A stretch of DNA of 64,000 bases from Octadecabacter sp. B2R22 (GTDB lineage Bacteria > Pseudomonadota > Alphaproteobacteria > Rhodobacterales > Rhodobacteraceae): the NCBI RefSeq assembly GCF_018861045.1, contig NZ_JAHKQJ010000007.1, positions 310,001 through 374,000 of the forward strand. The letters are read 5' to 3'. The notes below the pieces were generated by a model that searched no databases, had not been told where the DNA came from, and was given only the letters and a program-made list of their open reading frames with translations. Positions within the stretch are counted from its first letter, which is position 1; every line of letters begins with the position of its first letter. Made by a program: the position numbers and the translations under genes. Of this stretch, positions 54,228 through 62,580 are shown piece by piece.

Positions 54228-55508
54228 ATGGCGGAACGGATACTGACAGGGACGCGGGTTCGAAATCGCAGACTGGATCTGGGGCTCAGACAATCTGCGG
54301 TCGCAGAACAGGTCGGGATTTCTGGGTCCTACCTGAACTTGATCGAACACAACCGTCGCAGAATCGGCGGTAAGCTTCTGGGCGCTCTCGCGCGGGTTCT
54401 CGAAGTCGACCAAGCGCAGTTGGAAGACGAGACATCTGCATCCGTTATTGCACCTCTCAAGGTGGCGGCGGTCGAGTTCCCCAGCTTGGCGGTCGGGGCC
54501 GAAAGCGCAGAAGATCTTGCCTCTCGTTTTCCCGGGTGGGCAGGGGTCATCAGTGCCCAGCAAGCCCATATCGAAAGGCTCACGGCGAAAGTGGATGCTT
54601 TGGCAAACCGTCTGGCCCACGACACCAAGATTGCGACGTCCCTGCATGAAGTCATTTCGACGGCGACGGCTATTCGCTCAACTGCGTCGATCCTGGTCGA
54701 AACGCCTGATCTGGATGCGGAATGGCAGGGCAGGTTCCACACCAACATTGATACCGACAGTGCCCGACTGGCTGAAAGTTCGCAGGCGTTGCTAGGATTG
54801 CTGGACATCGAAGCCGGAGGAGATGCATCTGACGTTTCGACCGTTGTCGAGCAAGCCGAAAGCCTTTTTGGCGCGCGGGGGTTTCATTTGCCTGAGTGTG
54901 AGAACGGGAATGAGCCAGAGTGGCCGGAGGCCGTTGATAGTGTCGTGGGTGAAATTGCGGCGGGCTGGGCACGCGATTACATCGCAGACGCGGCACGCTT
55001 GCCGCTCACGTTGTTTGGCCCGGCAGCAGAACAAATGGCATTTGACCCAGCGCGCTTGGCGGCGCGGTTTGATGTCCCTGTCGAAATGGTCCTGCGTCGG
55101 TTAGCGCAACTTCCGGCGTCAGCATCGGGTCCTCCGATGGGGTTGGTCAGGTGTGACAGCGCGGGGGTCATCACGTTCCAAAAGCCCATTCTGGATTTCC
55201 GGTTGCCGCGGGCGGGGGCGGCATGCCCGCTGTGGCCGCTTTTCCAAGCCCTATCCCAACCGGGACACGCGCTGCGAAGCGTTGTGCGTATGGGCGGTGC
55301 TGCACGAACCTCGTTTGAGTGTTTCGCGATTGCAACCCGTGTCGGGCCGGTCTCTTTCGGGGCGCCACCGCGTATTGAGGCGACGATGCTGGTGCGCCCG
55401 GCCCAAAGTGATGAGGTGCCAAACCCCGTCGGTCCTGGTTGTAGAATTTGCACCATTGAGGGGTGTTCAAGCCGCAGGCAACCTAGCGTGCTGCAACCTA
55501 AGGGATAA
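54228..55508 (+). CDS. RamB/ScfR-type short-chain fatty acyl transcriptional regulator
   Basis: 426 residues. N-terminal Xre helix-turn-helix (about 8-65) with VAEQVGISGSYLNLIEHNRR. The C-terminal half is the fatty-acyl regulator domain: CPLWPLFQALSQPGHALR, and the cysteine motif CRICTIEGC near the end. Between them (about 134-195) is a helical segment with HEVISTATAIRSTASIL at H140 that aligns with the dimerization helix of histidine kinases. Members of this family control acetate, propionate and glyoxylate genes. Divergent from the liv operon and acs, and upstream of the two-component genes. Confidence 0.9.
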   Translation: MAERILTGTRVRNRRLDLGLRQSAVAEQVGISGSYLNLIEHNRRRIGGKLLGALARVLEVDQAQLEDETSASVIAPLKVAAVEFPSLAVGAESAEDLASRFPGWAGVISAQQAHIERLTAKVDALANRLAHDTKIATSLHEVISTATAIRSTASILVETPDLDAEWQGRFHTNIDTDSARLAESSQALLGLLDIEAGGDASDVSTVVEQAESLFGARGFHLPECENGNEPEWPEAVDSVVGEIAAGWARDYIADAARLPLTLFGPAAEQMAFDPARLAARFDVPVEMVLRRLAQLPASASGPPMGLVRCDSAGVITFQKPILDFRLPRAGAACPLWPLFQALSQPGHALRSVVRMGGAARTSFECFAIATRVGPVSFGAPPRIEATMLVRPAQSDEVPNPVGPGCRICTIEGCSSRRQPSVLQPKG

Positions 55509-55601
55509 TCGTCACGCTGCCTTTGACACTATGGTCGCAACCCGCGATAGTTAGACACGAACACTTGGGAGGTGTTTATCGCTTTTTGGGGAGGAAGCTA
55601 T

Positions 55602-55970
55602 ATGGGCCAACGTGTCCTGCTAATTGAAGACGAGCCGAACATAATCGAGGCCGTCAGCTATATTCTAAGCCGTGACGGTTGGACCGTTCACACCCATTCG
55701 GATGGGGAAACGGCGATCGAGAAGGTTATGCAGGGTGTCCCCGACTTGATCATCTTGGACGTCATGCTGCCGGGGCGGTCTGGATATGACATCTTGCGTG
55801 ATCTTCGTGCATCTGCGGAAACCAAAGAGACTCCGGTCATGATGCTAACGGCACGGGGGCAGGCCAAGGATCGCGAACTTGCGATTGGTCTTGGGGCGAC
55901 ACAATTCATGACCAAACCGTTTTCAAATGCGGAAGTTCTAGAAAGCGTGCGCGCTTTGGCGGGTTCCTAG
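55602..55970 (+). CDS. single-domain response regulator (CheY-like receiver)
   Basis: 122 residues: a receiver only, with no DNA-binding domain. Acidic pocket at E9/D10, phosphorylation site D53 in LIILDVMLPG, T83 in LTAR and K105 in MTKPF. Start at 55602 follows GGGGAGG; an upstream ATG at 55572 is weaker. It precedes the kinase gene by two genes and is its likely phosphate acceptor. CrbR partners in other bacteria carry an HTH output; this one does not, so the output must be protein contact. Confidence 0.92.
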   Translation: MGQRVLLIEDEPNIIEAVSYILSRDGWTVHTHSDGETAIEKVMQGVPDLIILDVMLPGRSGYDILRDLRASAETKETPVMMLTARGQAKDRELAIGLGATQFMTKPFSNAEVLESVRALAGS

Positions 55971-55976
55971 CCCATC

Positions 55977-56303
55977 ATGACACAAGCTCTGCCCAATGAC
56001 AGCCCGCCCAAGTCTCCGATCAAATCGGGACCGCGGACCAAGTTTCTAGAGCGCAGCAACTACCGCCAACGCCGTTTTCGTGATGCAGCCCGCTGGTTGC
56101 CGCTGTTCGGCGCGGTCTTTATGGTTTTTCCATTGATGTGGCCGCGCGAAACGCCGGATCAAAGCCTGACCAGCACCAGTATGATCTACCTTTTTGCGCT
56201 TTGGGTTATTCTGGCTGTCTTGGCGTTCGTGCTGAACCGTGTTTTGCGGGTTTCAGATACCATCGACGGGAGTGAAAGTACGGATGAGCGGGGCAGCGAA
56301 TGA
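55977..56303 (+). CDS. small two-helix membrane protein preceding the SLC5-kinase
   Basis: 108 residues. A basic N-terminal region with NYRQRRFRDAARW is followed by two hydrophobic segments (about 41-57 and 68-88). Six bases after the receiver gene; overlaps the next gene by four bases, indicating tight coupling. The size, two helices and position before an SLC5 protein resemble YjcH/DUF485 or DUF4212 subunits that precede acetate/solute symporters, but there is no clear motif match. Inference only. Confidence 0.75.
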   Translation: MTQALPNDSPPKSPIKSGPRTKFLERSNYRQRRFRDAARWLPLFGAVFMVFPLMWPRETPDQSLTSTSMIYLFALWVILAVLAFVLNRVLRVSDTIDGSESTDERGSE

Positions 56304-58966
56304 TTTCGTTTAACCTGCTGGTCCTTGTGTCGCTGCTCTATGTCGCGTTCCTGTTCATTGTGGCCTTCGTGGCGGAACGGCGGGCGGCGTTGGGTAAAAC
56401 CGGCTGGCTGCGATCATCTGCGATTTATACGCTTTCGCTCAGCATCTATTGCACGGCTTGGACGTTTTATGGCGCAGTGGGCTACGCCGCCAGATCGGGG
56501 CTGGAGTTTCTGACAATCTATCTAGGTCCGACGCTGGTCATGATCGGCTGGTGGTGGTTGGTCCGTAAACTTGTGCGGATCGGGCGGGCGCAACGCCTGA
56601 CCTCTATTGCGGACTTGATTTCATCGCGATTTGGCAAGTCTACAGGGCTTGGGATGATGGTAACGGTGTTGGCGATTGTTGGCATTACACCTTATATTGC
56701 ACTGCAACTTCAATCCGTTACACAATCTATTGCGGTGTTCGCCGCGAGCAGTGGAGAAATCTGGGCCCAGCGTGATTTAGATGGTGCCGCGATGTGGGTC
56801 GCGGTTGGTCTGGCTGTTTTCACAGTGGTCTTCGGTACGCGAAATCTGGATGCCCATGAACGTCATGACGGGATCGTTTTGGCCATCGCCGTGGAGGCCG
56901 TGGTTAAACTTTTTGCGCTCATCGCGGTCGGTGTCTTTGTGGTTTGGGGCGTTGCTGGCGGTGTTGGCGCGACGATGGATTTGATCGATGCCTCGGCGCA
57001 GTCGCAATGGGCTCCAAGCCCAAGCAGATGGATCGGCCTTATCTTTGTGTCTGGTGCTGCATTCCTATGTTTACCGCGGATGTTTCAAGTGCTTGTCGTT
57101 GAAAACTCGGACGAGCGGGCCTTGGGAACCGCCAGTTGGGCGTTTCCGACCTATCTGATGTTGATGAGCCTTTTTGTGGTACCGATTGCGGTTGTCGGCT
57201 TGGATCTGATGCCGGAAGGGTCAAACCCCGACCTTTTCGTAGTGACCTTGCCCCTCAGCGAGGGGCGCGAAGGACTGGCGATCCTTGCGTTCTTGGGGGG
57301 CTTCTCTTCGGCGACGTCAATGGTGATCGTTGCAACGCTGGCCTTGGCCACGATGGTAAGTAACCACATCGTGGCCCCCAGCTGGCTGACGTCCCGCACA
57401 ACCGGTGCCGCCGTAAGCGGTGACGTCCGTGGAGTCGTGGTCGCATCGCGGCGCATTGCGATTGGGGTCATTATGGCCTTGGGCTACATCTACTTTCGCC
57501 TGTCCGGTGGCGGGACGGCCCTTGCGGCGATCGGCTTGGTGTCCTTCACAGGGATTATGCAAGTTCTTCCGGCGATGATTGGCGGCGTCTTTTGGCGCGG
57601 GGCGAACCGTTGGGGCGCAGGGGCAGGGATTGCCATTGGGTTCGCGATTTGGGCGTGGACGCAGTTCTTGCCCAGTTTTGGTGTTGATGGGGTGATCTCT
57701 CAGGCGGTTTTTGACAACGGTCCTTTCGGGATCAATTGGCTGCGGCCACATGCGTTGTTCGGGATCGATGGTATCGATCCGTTGGTGCATGTGGCGTTCT
57801 GGTCGATGTTGCTAAATTCGGGCGCGGTGGTTCTGGTGTCGGTTTTGACGTTCCCGAACCCGCTTGAACGTCTGCAAGGGGCGCAGTTCGTCAATGTCTA
57901 CGACTATTCCAGCGATGCTCGCGTATGGTCGCAATCTGCAGCCCAAGCCGAAGACTTGCTTGTCATGACCCAGCGCATTTTGGGCAGCGCTGAGGCGCAG
58001 GCGGTTTTCCGAGCCGAGGCGCAGATGCAAGGCAAATCGGGGTTTCTGCCGGACGTGACGCCAGATTTCATTGGGAAACTGGAACGCGAAATGTCTGGTT
58101 CTATCGGGGCCGCGGCGGCCCATGCGATGATCGGCCAGCTGACGGAAGGTGCGACAGTGTCCGTCGATGATTTGATGGCGGTGGCCGATGAAACCGCGCA
58201 AATTGTTGAATATTCCAACCAGCTCGAAGCCAAAAGCGCCGAACAAGAACGAACGGCCCGCGCGCTGCAAGAAGCCAACGACAAGCTGACGGCGCTGTCG
58301 ATCCAGAAGGATGCCTTCCTGAGCCAAATCAGCCACGAATTGCGCACCCCGATGACGTCGATCCGATCTTTCTCGGACATTCTGCGCGACGGCGAAGTCG
58401 ATGGCGACGCGCGTCGGCGGTTTGCGGGGATCATCCACGATGAAACAAATCGCCTAACGCGCCTGCTTGATGATTTGTTGGACTTGGGCGTTTTGGAAAG
58501 CGGGCAGGTGCAGTTGAACATCGCTGAGGGCCGTTTGGCGGATGTCCTTGACCGCGCTGTGCTGGCGTCGGGCATTGACGAGACGCGGGTTTCGATCTCG
58601 CGGCGTGCAAACGCAGAGGCGGTAACGTTGTCGACCGATCTAGAACGCTTGTCGCAGGTGTTTATCAACCTGATCAGCAATGTCGCCAAGTATTGTGATG
58701 CGGATAAGCCTGAACTGCGGATCATCGTGCGCCCCATGGAGGGGCAATTGGTCGTTGATTTTTGTGACAATGGCACGGGCGTCCCGGAAGAAAGCCAGTC
58801 TGTGATTTTCGAAAAATTCTCGCGCCTTGAGGACGAAGGTAAAGCGGGCGGTGCGGGGCTTGGTCTTGCGATTTGCCGCCAGATCATGACTGCCATTGGT
58901 GGTGGGATCGCCTACCTTCCCGGGCAAGGTGGCGCGGCCTTTCGGGTCACGATCCCAACGGCGTGA
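56300..58966 (+). CDS. CrbS-like SLC5 transporter/sensor histidine kinase fusion
   Basis: 888 residues. About 1-520 is an SLC5 sodium-solute-symporter domain with some 13 helices; about 545-625 looks like the STAC linker, including LEREMSGSIGAAAAHAM. A coiled coil (YSNQLEAKSAEQERTARA) leads to HisKA with H679 in SQISHELRTPM and an ATPase domain with N box ISNVAKYC, DNGTGVP and GGAGLGLAICRQI. This matches CrbS, which senses or imports acetate and activates acs in gammaproteobacteria. It lacks a PAS domain and a C-terminal receiver, and is shorter than classical CrbS (about 1100). Confidence 0.93.
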   Translation: MISFNLLVLVSLLYVAFLFIVAFVAERRAALGKTGWLRSSAIYTLSLSIYCTAWTFYGAVGYAARSGLEFLTIYLGPTLVMIGWWWLVRKLVRIGRAQRLTSIADLISSRFGKSTGLGMMVTVLAIVGITPYIALQLQSVTQSIAVFAASSGEIWAQRDLDGAAMWVAVGLAVFTVVFGTRNLDAHERHDGIVLAIAVEAVVKLFALIAVGVFVVWGVAGGVGATMDLIDASAQSQWAPSPSRWIGLIFVSGAAFLCLPRMFQVLVVENSDERALGTASWAFPTYLMLMSLFVVPIAVVGLDLMPEGSNPDLFVVTLPLSEGREGLAILAFLGGFSSATSMVIVATLALATMVSNHIVAPSWLTSRTTGAAVSGDVRGVVVASRRIAIGVIMALGYIYFRLSGGGTALAAIGLVSFTGIMQVLPAMIGGVFWRGANRWGAGAGIAIGFAIWAWTQFLPSFGVDGVISQAVFDNGPFGINWLRPHALFGIDGIDPLVHVAFWSMLLNSGAVVLVSVLTFPNPLERLQGAQFVNVYDYSSDARVWSQSAAQAEDLLVMTQRILGSAEAQAVFRAEAQMQGKSGFLPDVTPDFIGKLEREMSGSIGAAAAHAMIGQLTEGATVSVDDLMAVADETAQIVEYSNQLEAKSAEQERTARALQEANDKLTALSIQKDAFLSQISHELRTPMTSIRSFSDILRDGEVDGDARRRFAGIIHDETNRLTRLLDDLLDLGVLESGQVQLNIAEGRLADVLDRAVLASGIDETRVSISRRANAEAVTLSTDLERLSQVFINLISNVAKYCDADKPELRIIVRPMEGQLVVDFCDNGTGVPEESQSVIFEKFSRLEDEGKAGGAGLGLAICRQIMTAIGGGIAYLPGQGGAAFRVTIPTA

Positions 58967-59064
58967 ACTTCCATCACCAATCGGTTAAATCCTGAGGAAT
59001 ATTAGCAGGTTGGTAACCTTGATTGAGTTATGAAAGGCTATGCAATGCCAAGTAGGACATCATC

Positions 59065-60045
59065 ATGGATAGGATAAACCCAATTCTCTCCCGAAAAATG
59101 GGTCTTACGCCGCCTGACGCGGCCCCCTCGACCGAAGAGCCGACGCCAGATTCGCCGGTCCGGCAAATGCGGCGCGCTCTGGCACGGGCAATGGATGAAA
59201 CTGTCGGTCTGTCCGCATCTGTCAGCAGTGTCGCCGAAGAAGACAGCGAAGCCGAAAGCCTGATTGAAGACGGGCCTGATGATTGGATCGTATTGGGGCT
59301 TCGCGAGGGTGCAAGCGCGGGGTTGTCTGGTGTCTTTCTGATGGATCCGCCGCTGCGATCTGCATTGGTTGAAATGCAAACGATGGGCTATCTTCTGCCC
59401 GTGGCGTCAGACCAGCGCAAGGTGACACGCACCGATGCAGTGATGAGCGTTCCGTTTGCGGATAAGTTCCTCAAAGAACTGGCAGATGCGGGGTTTGGGC
59501 AGGATGACTTTGATATGGCAGCCTTTGACATCGGCCCGATGGAGGACTTGCGCACGGCTGGATTGATGATGGCTCAGGGGACCTATCGTGTTTGGCGGGT
59601 GTCGATCCATATCGCAGGAGGCGACCATCACGGTGAAGTTCTGATTGCCCTGCGCCCCAAGGTCGACAAGGCTCCTGTTTCCGAGGCCCGCGGGGGGGAA
59701 TGGGCCACAAAACTACGCGCTGCCCTTGAAGAGGCGCACGCAGAGCTAGATGCGGTGTTGACGAAGTTTTCAATGCCGATCAGCAAGATTGAACGCTTTG
59801 AGGTGGGCCAGCTGTTGACCCTTGCTGGCACAACCGTTGGATCGGTGACGTTAACAGGCCCCGCCGGTGAGGCCGTTGCAACTGCTCGGTTGGGGCAAGT
59901 CGCCGGCAAACGCGCGGTGCGCACCGAAGTAATGGATATGCAATTGCAGGATGACACGCCAAAACCCGCAGCGATCCAAAACCCCTCGGACGGGCGACCG
60001 AGGTCGAGCAAGGGTGATCTGGCCTCTGAGATGGTCGAAGGCTAG
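59065..60045 (+). CDS. FliM/FliN (SPOA) domain protein, non-flagellar context
   Basis: 326 residues. The C-terminal ~75 residues before the tail (about 225-300) match the flagellar switch SPOA domain: FSMPISKIERFEVGQLLTLAG, then ARLGQVAGKRAVRTEV, shown in separate blocks. The N-terminal half lacks the FliM middle domain's CheC-like signature. No flagellar gene is nearby. Similar solitary proteins exist in roseobacters; role unknown. It could interact with the CheY-like receiver, as FliM does with CheY, which is inference. Confidence 0.8.
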   Translation: MDRINPILSRKMGLTPPDAAPSTEEPTPDSPVRQMRRALARAMDETVGLSASVSSVAEEDSEAESLIEDGPDDWIVLGLREGASAGLSGVFLMDPPLRSALVEMQTMGYLLPVASDQRKVTRTDAVMSVPFADKFLKELADAGFGQDDFDMAAFDIGPMEDLRTAGLMMAQGTYRVWRVSIHIAGGDHHGEVLIALRPKVDKAPVSEARGGEWATKLRAALEEAHAELDAVLTKFSMPISKIERFEVGQLLTLAGTTVGSVTLTGPAGEAVATARLGQVAGKRAVRTEVMDMQLQDDTPKPAAIQNPSDGRPRSSKGDLASEMVEG

Positions 60046-60058
60046 GGCCGTGCGCAGC

Positions 60059-60487
60059 TCAGCCTTGTTGGGCAAGCATGTCCAACTGGCCACGCATTTG
60101 GCTGAGATTGTAGCCGTTGTTTGCGGCGATCTGCACAATCTCGTCCGTTTCGATCTGACCAGCTTGCCCCAAGGCCCAAACAATCGTGCTGCGATTGCCT
60201 GAAGCGCAATAGGCTAGAACCGGGCCAGCCGATGCGGCAATGGCTTCTTTTTGGGCCGCAACCGTTTCAAGCGTGAGCGTCGCGTGGGACACGGGAAGGG
60301 TCACCAATGTGATGCCAGCGGCTTCGGCGGCATTCTTCATCGCATCGTTTTGATGGGACGGCGGGTTTTCTTCGTCGGGCCGATTGTTAATCACCGTTTT
60401 ATATCCAGCTGCAGCGATTGCAGGCAGGTCTTCGGGATTGATTTGTGGCGACACAGCGTAGGCGGGGGTAAGTGGGCGAATATCCAT
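60059..60487 (-). CDS. TIGR01244/DUF442 family phosphatase or sulfurtransferase
   Basis: 142 residues. Dual-specificity-phosphatase-like loop CASGNRS (C-x5-R) near residue 93, after LAY. VINNRPDEENP is the family's N-terminal signature. Some relatives are fused to Blh/ETHE1-type sulfur dioxygenases, so a role in sulfur handling is suspected. Convergent with the SPOA gene, 13 bases between stops. Confidence 0.87.
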   Translation of the reverse strand: MDIRPLTPAYAVSPQINPEDLPAIAAAGYKTVINNRPDEENPPSHQNDAMKNAAEAAGITLVTLPVSHATLTLETVAAQKEAIAASAGPVLAYCASGNRSTIVWALGQAGQIETDEIVQIAANNGYNLSQMRGQLDMLAQQG

Positions 60488-60639
60488 AGGGGCTTTTTAG
60501 GTGGCGCTGCCCGTGGCGTCCAGTGGTCACATTTGGGCGCGGTCTGAAAACTGGGGCTTTCCCTTTCGTAAAAGGACCTGCATTCTGGGGCAAACCTGTA
60601 CGGTGGTCCGTGCAGTGGCGGTTGCACGAAGGTGGGTAC

Positions 60640-61968
60640 ATGGCAAAGTTGGTTAGGTTTCGGGTCTTGGACGGTGTCGCCGTCGTGACGCTGGACGCGC
60701 CGCCCGTAAATGCCCTGTCTGGTGCCATGCGCGCAGGCCTGTGGGACGTTTTTACTCGTATCAACAGCAATGATGACATCAAGGCGGGCGTTTTGATGGC
60801 GGCGGGCCATTTGTTTTCAGCTGGCGCGGATATTCGGGAATTTGGCGGCGCGGTGCGGGATCCATCATTGCGACAGCTTTGCGATCTTATTGAGGGCTGC
60901 GCGAAACCTGTTGTCGCGGCCATTCAAGGCCAAGCGTTGGGCGGCGGTGCGGAATTGGTGTTGGCGGCGCATTACAGGCTGGCCACGCCAGACGCGCGGA
61001 TTGGTCTGCCAGAAGTCGCGCTGGGCCTCGTGCCGGGGGCAGGCGGCACCCAAAGGCTGCCACGCCTGATCGGGCCGGAACGCGCGCTTCAGATGATGAT
61101 TTCGACCAATTCAATCGATGCGGGCTCCGCGCAGCGGGCCGGTTTGGTCGACGGTATCGTTCAAGGCGATCTTGGCTCCGGGGCAATTGCCTTTGCGAAA
61201 GGCCTGATTGAAAGCGGAAAAGGCGCCCGTCCAACCCGCGCCAACCGAAGCCACCTGCGCGATGGTCGCGCCTATCAAGCGGCCATTTCAAAGGCCCGCA
61301 CCGCTTTGGTGAGCAATCCACTTCATGCGCCGCATCGGGTTGTCGAATGCGTTGAGGCCGCAGCCCTGTTGCCGTTCGAGACGGCGATGGCGCTTGAAAG
61401 TGACGCCTTTGACCGCTGTTTGGCGCACCCGCAATCCTTGGCCTTGCGCCATGTATTTATGGCGGAGCGTAGAATTGACGATGCATTGATAGAACGCGAC
61501 GGAGTCGCCTTTAAACCCGTCGTGCCGATTGGAAAGGCCGTTGTTTTACGTCTTCGCAAAGCAATGCGCACGGCCGCTGAAGCTCTTGTGAAACACGGGC
61601 AATCTGAGGCCGAGATCGACGCGGCAATGGTCGCATATGGCTTTCGCAAGGGCCCGTTCGGTGGACGGGATGCCAGTGTCGCAAATGACGCGATTTCACG
61701 GCGTCTGATCGGGGCCCTTGTCGTGGAAGGGTCACATTGCGTCGAAGAACAAGCGGTGCAGCGTCCAGCCGATATTGACGCTTTGGCGGTTCACGGGATC
61801 GGGTTTCCGCGTCGAAACGGTGGGCCCATGCGGGCGGCACAGTCGATGGGGCTTATCGGGGTGCGCAGTGATTTACGGGATTGGGCACAAGAGTCTGACA
61901 TCTGGGCCGCGCCTGAGCTGCTGGACGCTGCGATCAAAGATTCCAAAGGGTTCGATGCGTTAGCCTAA
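60640..61968 (+). CDS. enoyl-CoA hydratase fused to a 3-hydroxyacyl-CoA dehydrogenase C-terminal segment, NAD domain absent
   Basis: 442 residues from the ATG at 60640 (GGTGGG before it; an earlier ATG at 60523 lies in sequence unlike the family). Residues 1-190 are a crotonase domain with both hydratase glutamates, in [12 protein letters not shown] and [14 protein letters not shown]. Residues about 340-430 match the dehydrogenase C-terminal domain: [19 protein letters not shown], then [20 protein letters not shown]. In FadB-like enzymes a ~190-residue NAD-binding Rossmann domain lies between these; here only a short linker remains, with no GxGxxG. Confidence 0.88.
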   Translation: MAKLVRFRVLDGVAVVTLDAPPVNALSGAMRAGLWDVFTRINSNDDIKAGVLMAAGHLFSAGADIREFGGAVRDPSLRQLCDLIEGCAKPVVAAIQGQALGGGAELVLAAHYRLATPDARIGLPEVALGLVPGAGGTQRLPRLIGPERALQMMISTNSIDAGSAQRAGLVDGIVQGDLGSGAIAFAKGLIESGKGARPTRANRSHLRDGRAYQAAISKARTALVSNPLHAPHRVVECVEAAALLPFETAMALESDAFDRCLAHPQSLALRHVFMAERRIDDALIERDGVAFKPVVPIGKAVVLRLRKAMRTAAEALVKHGQSEAEIDAAMVAYGFRKGPFGGRDASVANDAISRRLIGALVVEGSHCVEEQAVQRPADIDALAVHGIGFPRRNGGPMRAAQSMGLIGVRSDLRDWAQESDIWAAPELLDAAIKDSKGFDALA

Positions 61969-62175
61969 AATGACGCCGACCACGACGCACATCAAACCAA
62001 GAACCGACAACAAGAACGCGCCAAGGTTCAACGGCAGCACGGCTTGAATTTTCGCGCGCAATTCCTCGTCTGTTTCACTGCTTGCCTTGGCGCGGCGTAC
62101 TTTTACGACACTCCAGATGATGCCGATGATCCCGACCAAGGACAGTAGTGCGCCAATTCCAACAAGTAGTTCCAT
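61960..62175 (-). CDS. small two-helix membrane protein
   Basis: 71 residues starting at 62175 (GGAGG before the ATG); an earlier Met at 62223 adds 16 residues without a ribosome site. Two hydrophobic segments (about 5-20 and 48-70) flank a basic loop with KVRRAK. Its 3' end overlaps the end of the hydratase-fusion gene by nine bases. Unknown function. Confidence 0.65.
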   Translation of the reverse strand: MELLVGIGALLSLVGIIGIIWSVVKVRRAKASSETDEELRAKIQAVLPLNLGAFLLSVLGLMCVVVGVILG

Positions 62176-62301
62176 CTTCGCCTCCGCAGTGATGGCGCTG
62201 CGTATCGTGTCAGCATCACGCACGCAAGCGCTTGCCGAGGTGGACAGGGGCGGTTAGGGAAGGGGCCGACCCTATTCATGTACACCCAGATGAGGCCCGA
62301 T

Positions 62302-62559
62302 ATGTCCGATATGTCTTCCGATACCAGCTACCGCGTAACAGCCGACGAATTGCGTCAGTTCATCGAACGGATCGAACGTCTGGATGCTGAGAAAAAAGAC
62401 CTCGCTGAGCAACAAAAAGAAGTCATGGCAGAAGCGAAGGGCCGCGGTTACGACACCAAAGTCATGCGCAAGGTCATTGCACTGCGCAAGCGCGACCAGA
62501 ACGATATCGCCGAAGAAGAAGCGGTGTTGGAAATGTATAAAGAAGCGCTTGGTATGTAG
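62302..62559 (+). CDS. DUF2312 protein, GapR-like nucleoid protein
   Basis: 85 residues (start at 62302 with GAGG upstream; earlier Met codons at 62278 and 62293 possible). The whole protein is the DUF2312/UPF0335 helical domain: RQFIERIERLDAEKKDL, then KEVMAEAKGRGYDTKVMRKV and ALRKRDQ. The Caulobacter relative GapR binds overtwisted DNA ahead of replication and transcription forks. Conserved spacing to it makes orthology plausible. Confidence 0.88.
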   Translation: MSDMSSDTSYRVTADELRQFIERIERLDAEKKDLAEQQKEVMAEAKGRGYDTKVMRKVIALRKRDQNDIAEEEAVLEMYKEALGM

Positions 62560-62580
62560 GGCGCATTTCTGTGAGCTCGT

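Noticed and set aside
55602-55970. Receiver as a chemotaxis CheY
   Set aside because: No che genes nearby; the neighbouring kinase and gene order point to a CrbS-like pair, so a chemotaxis role was not assigned.
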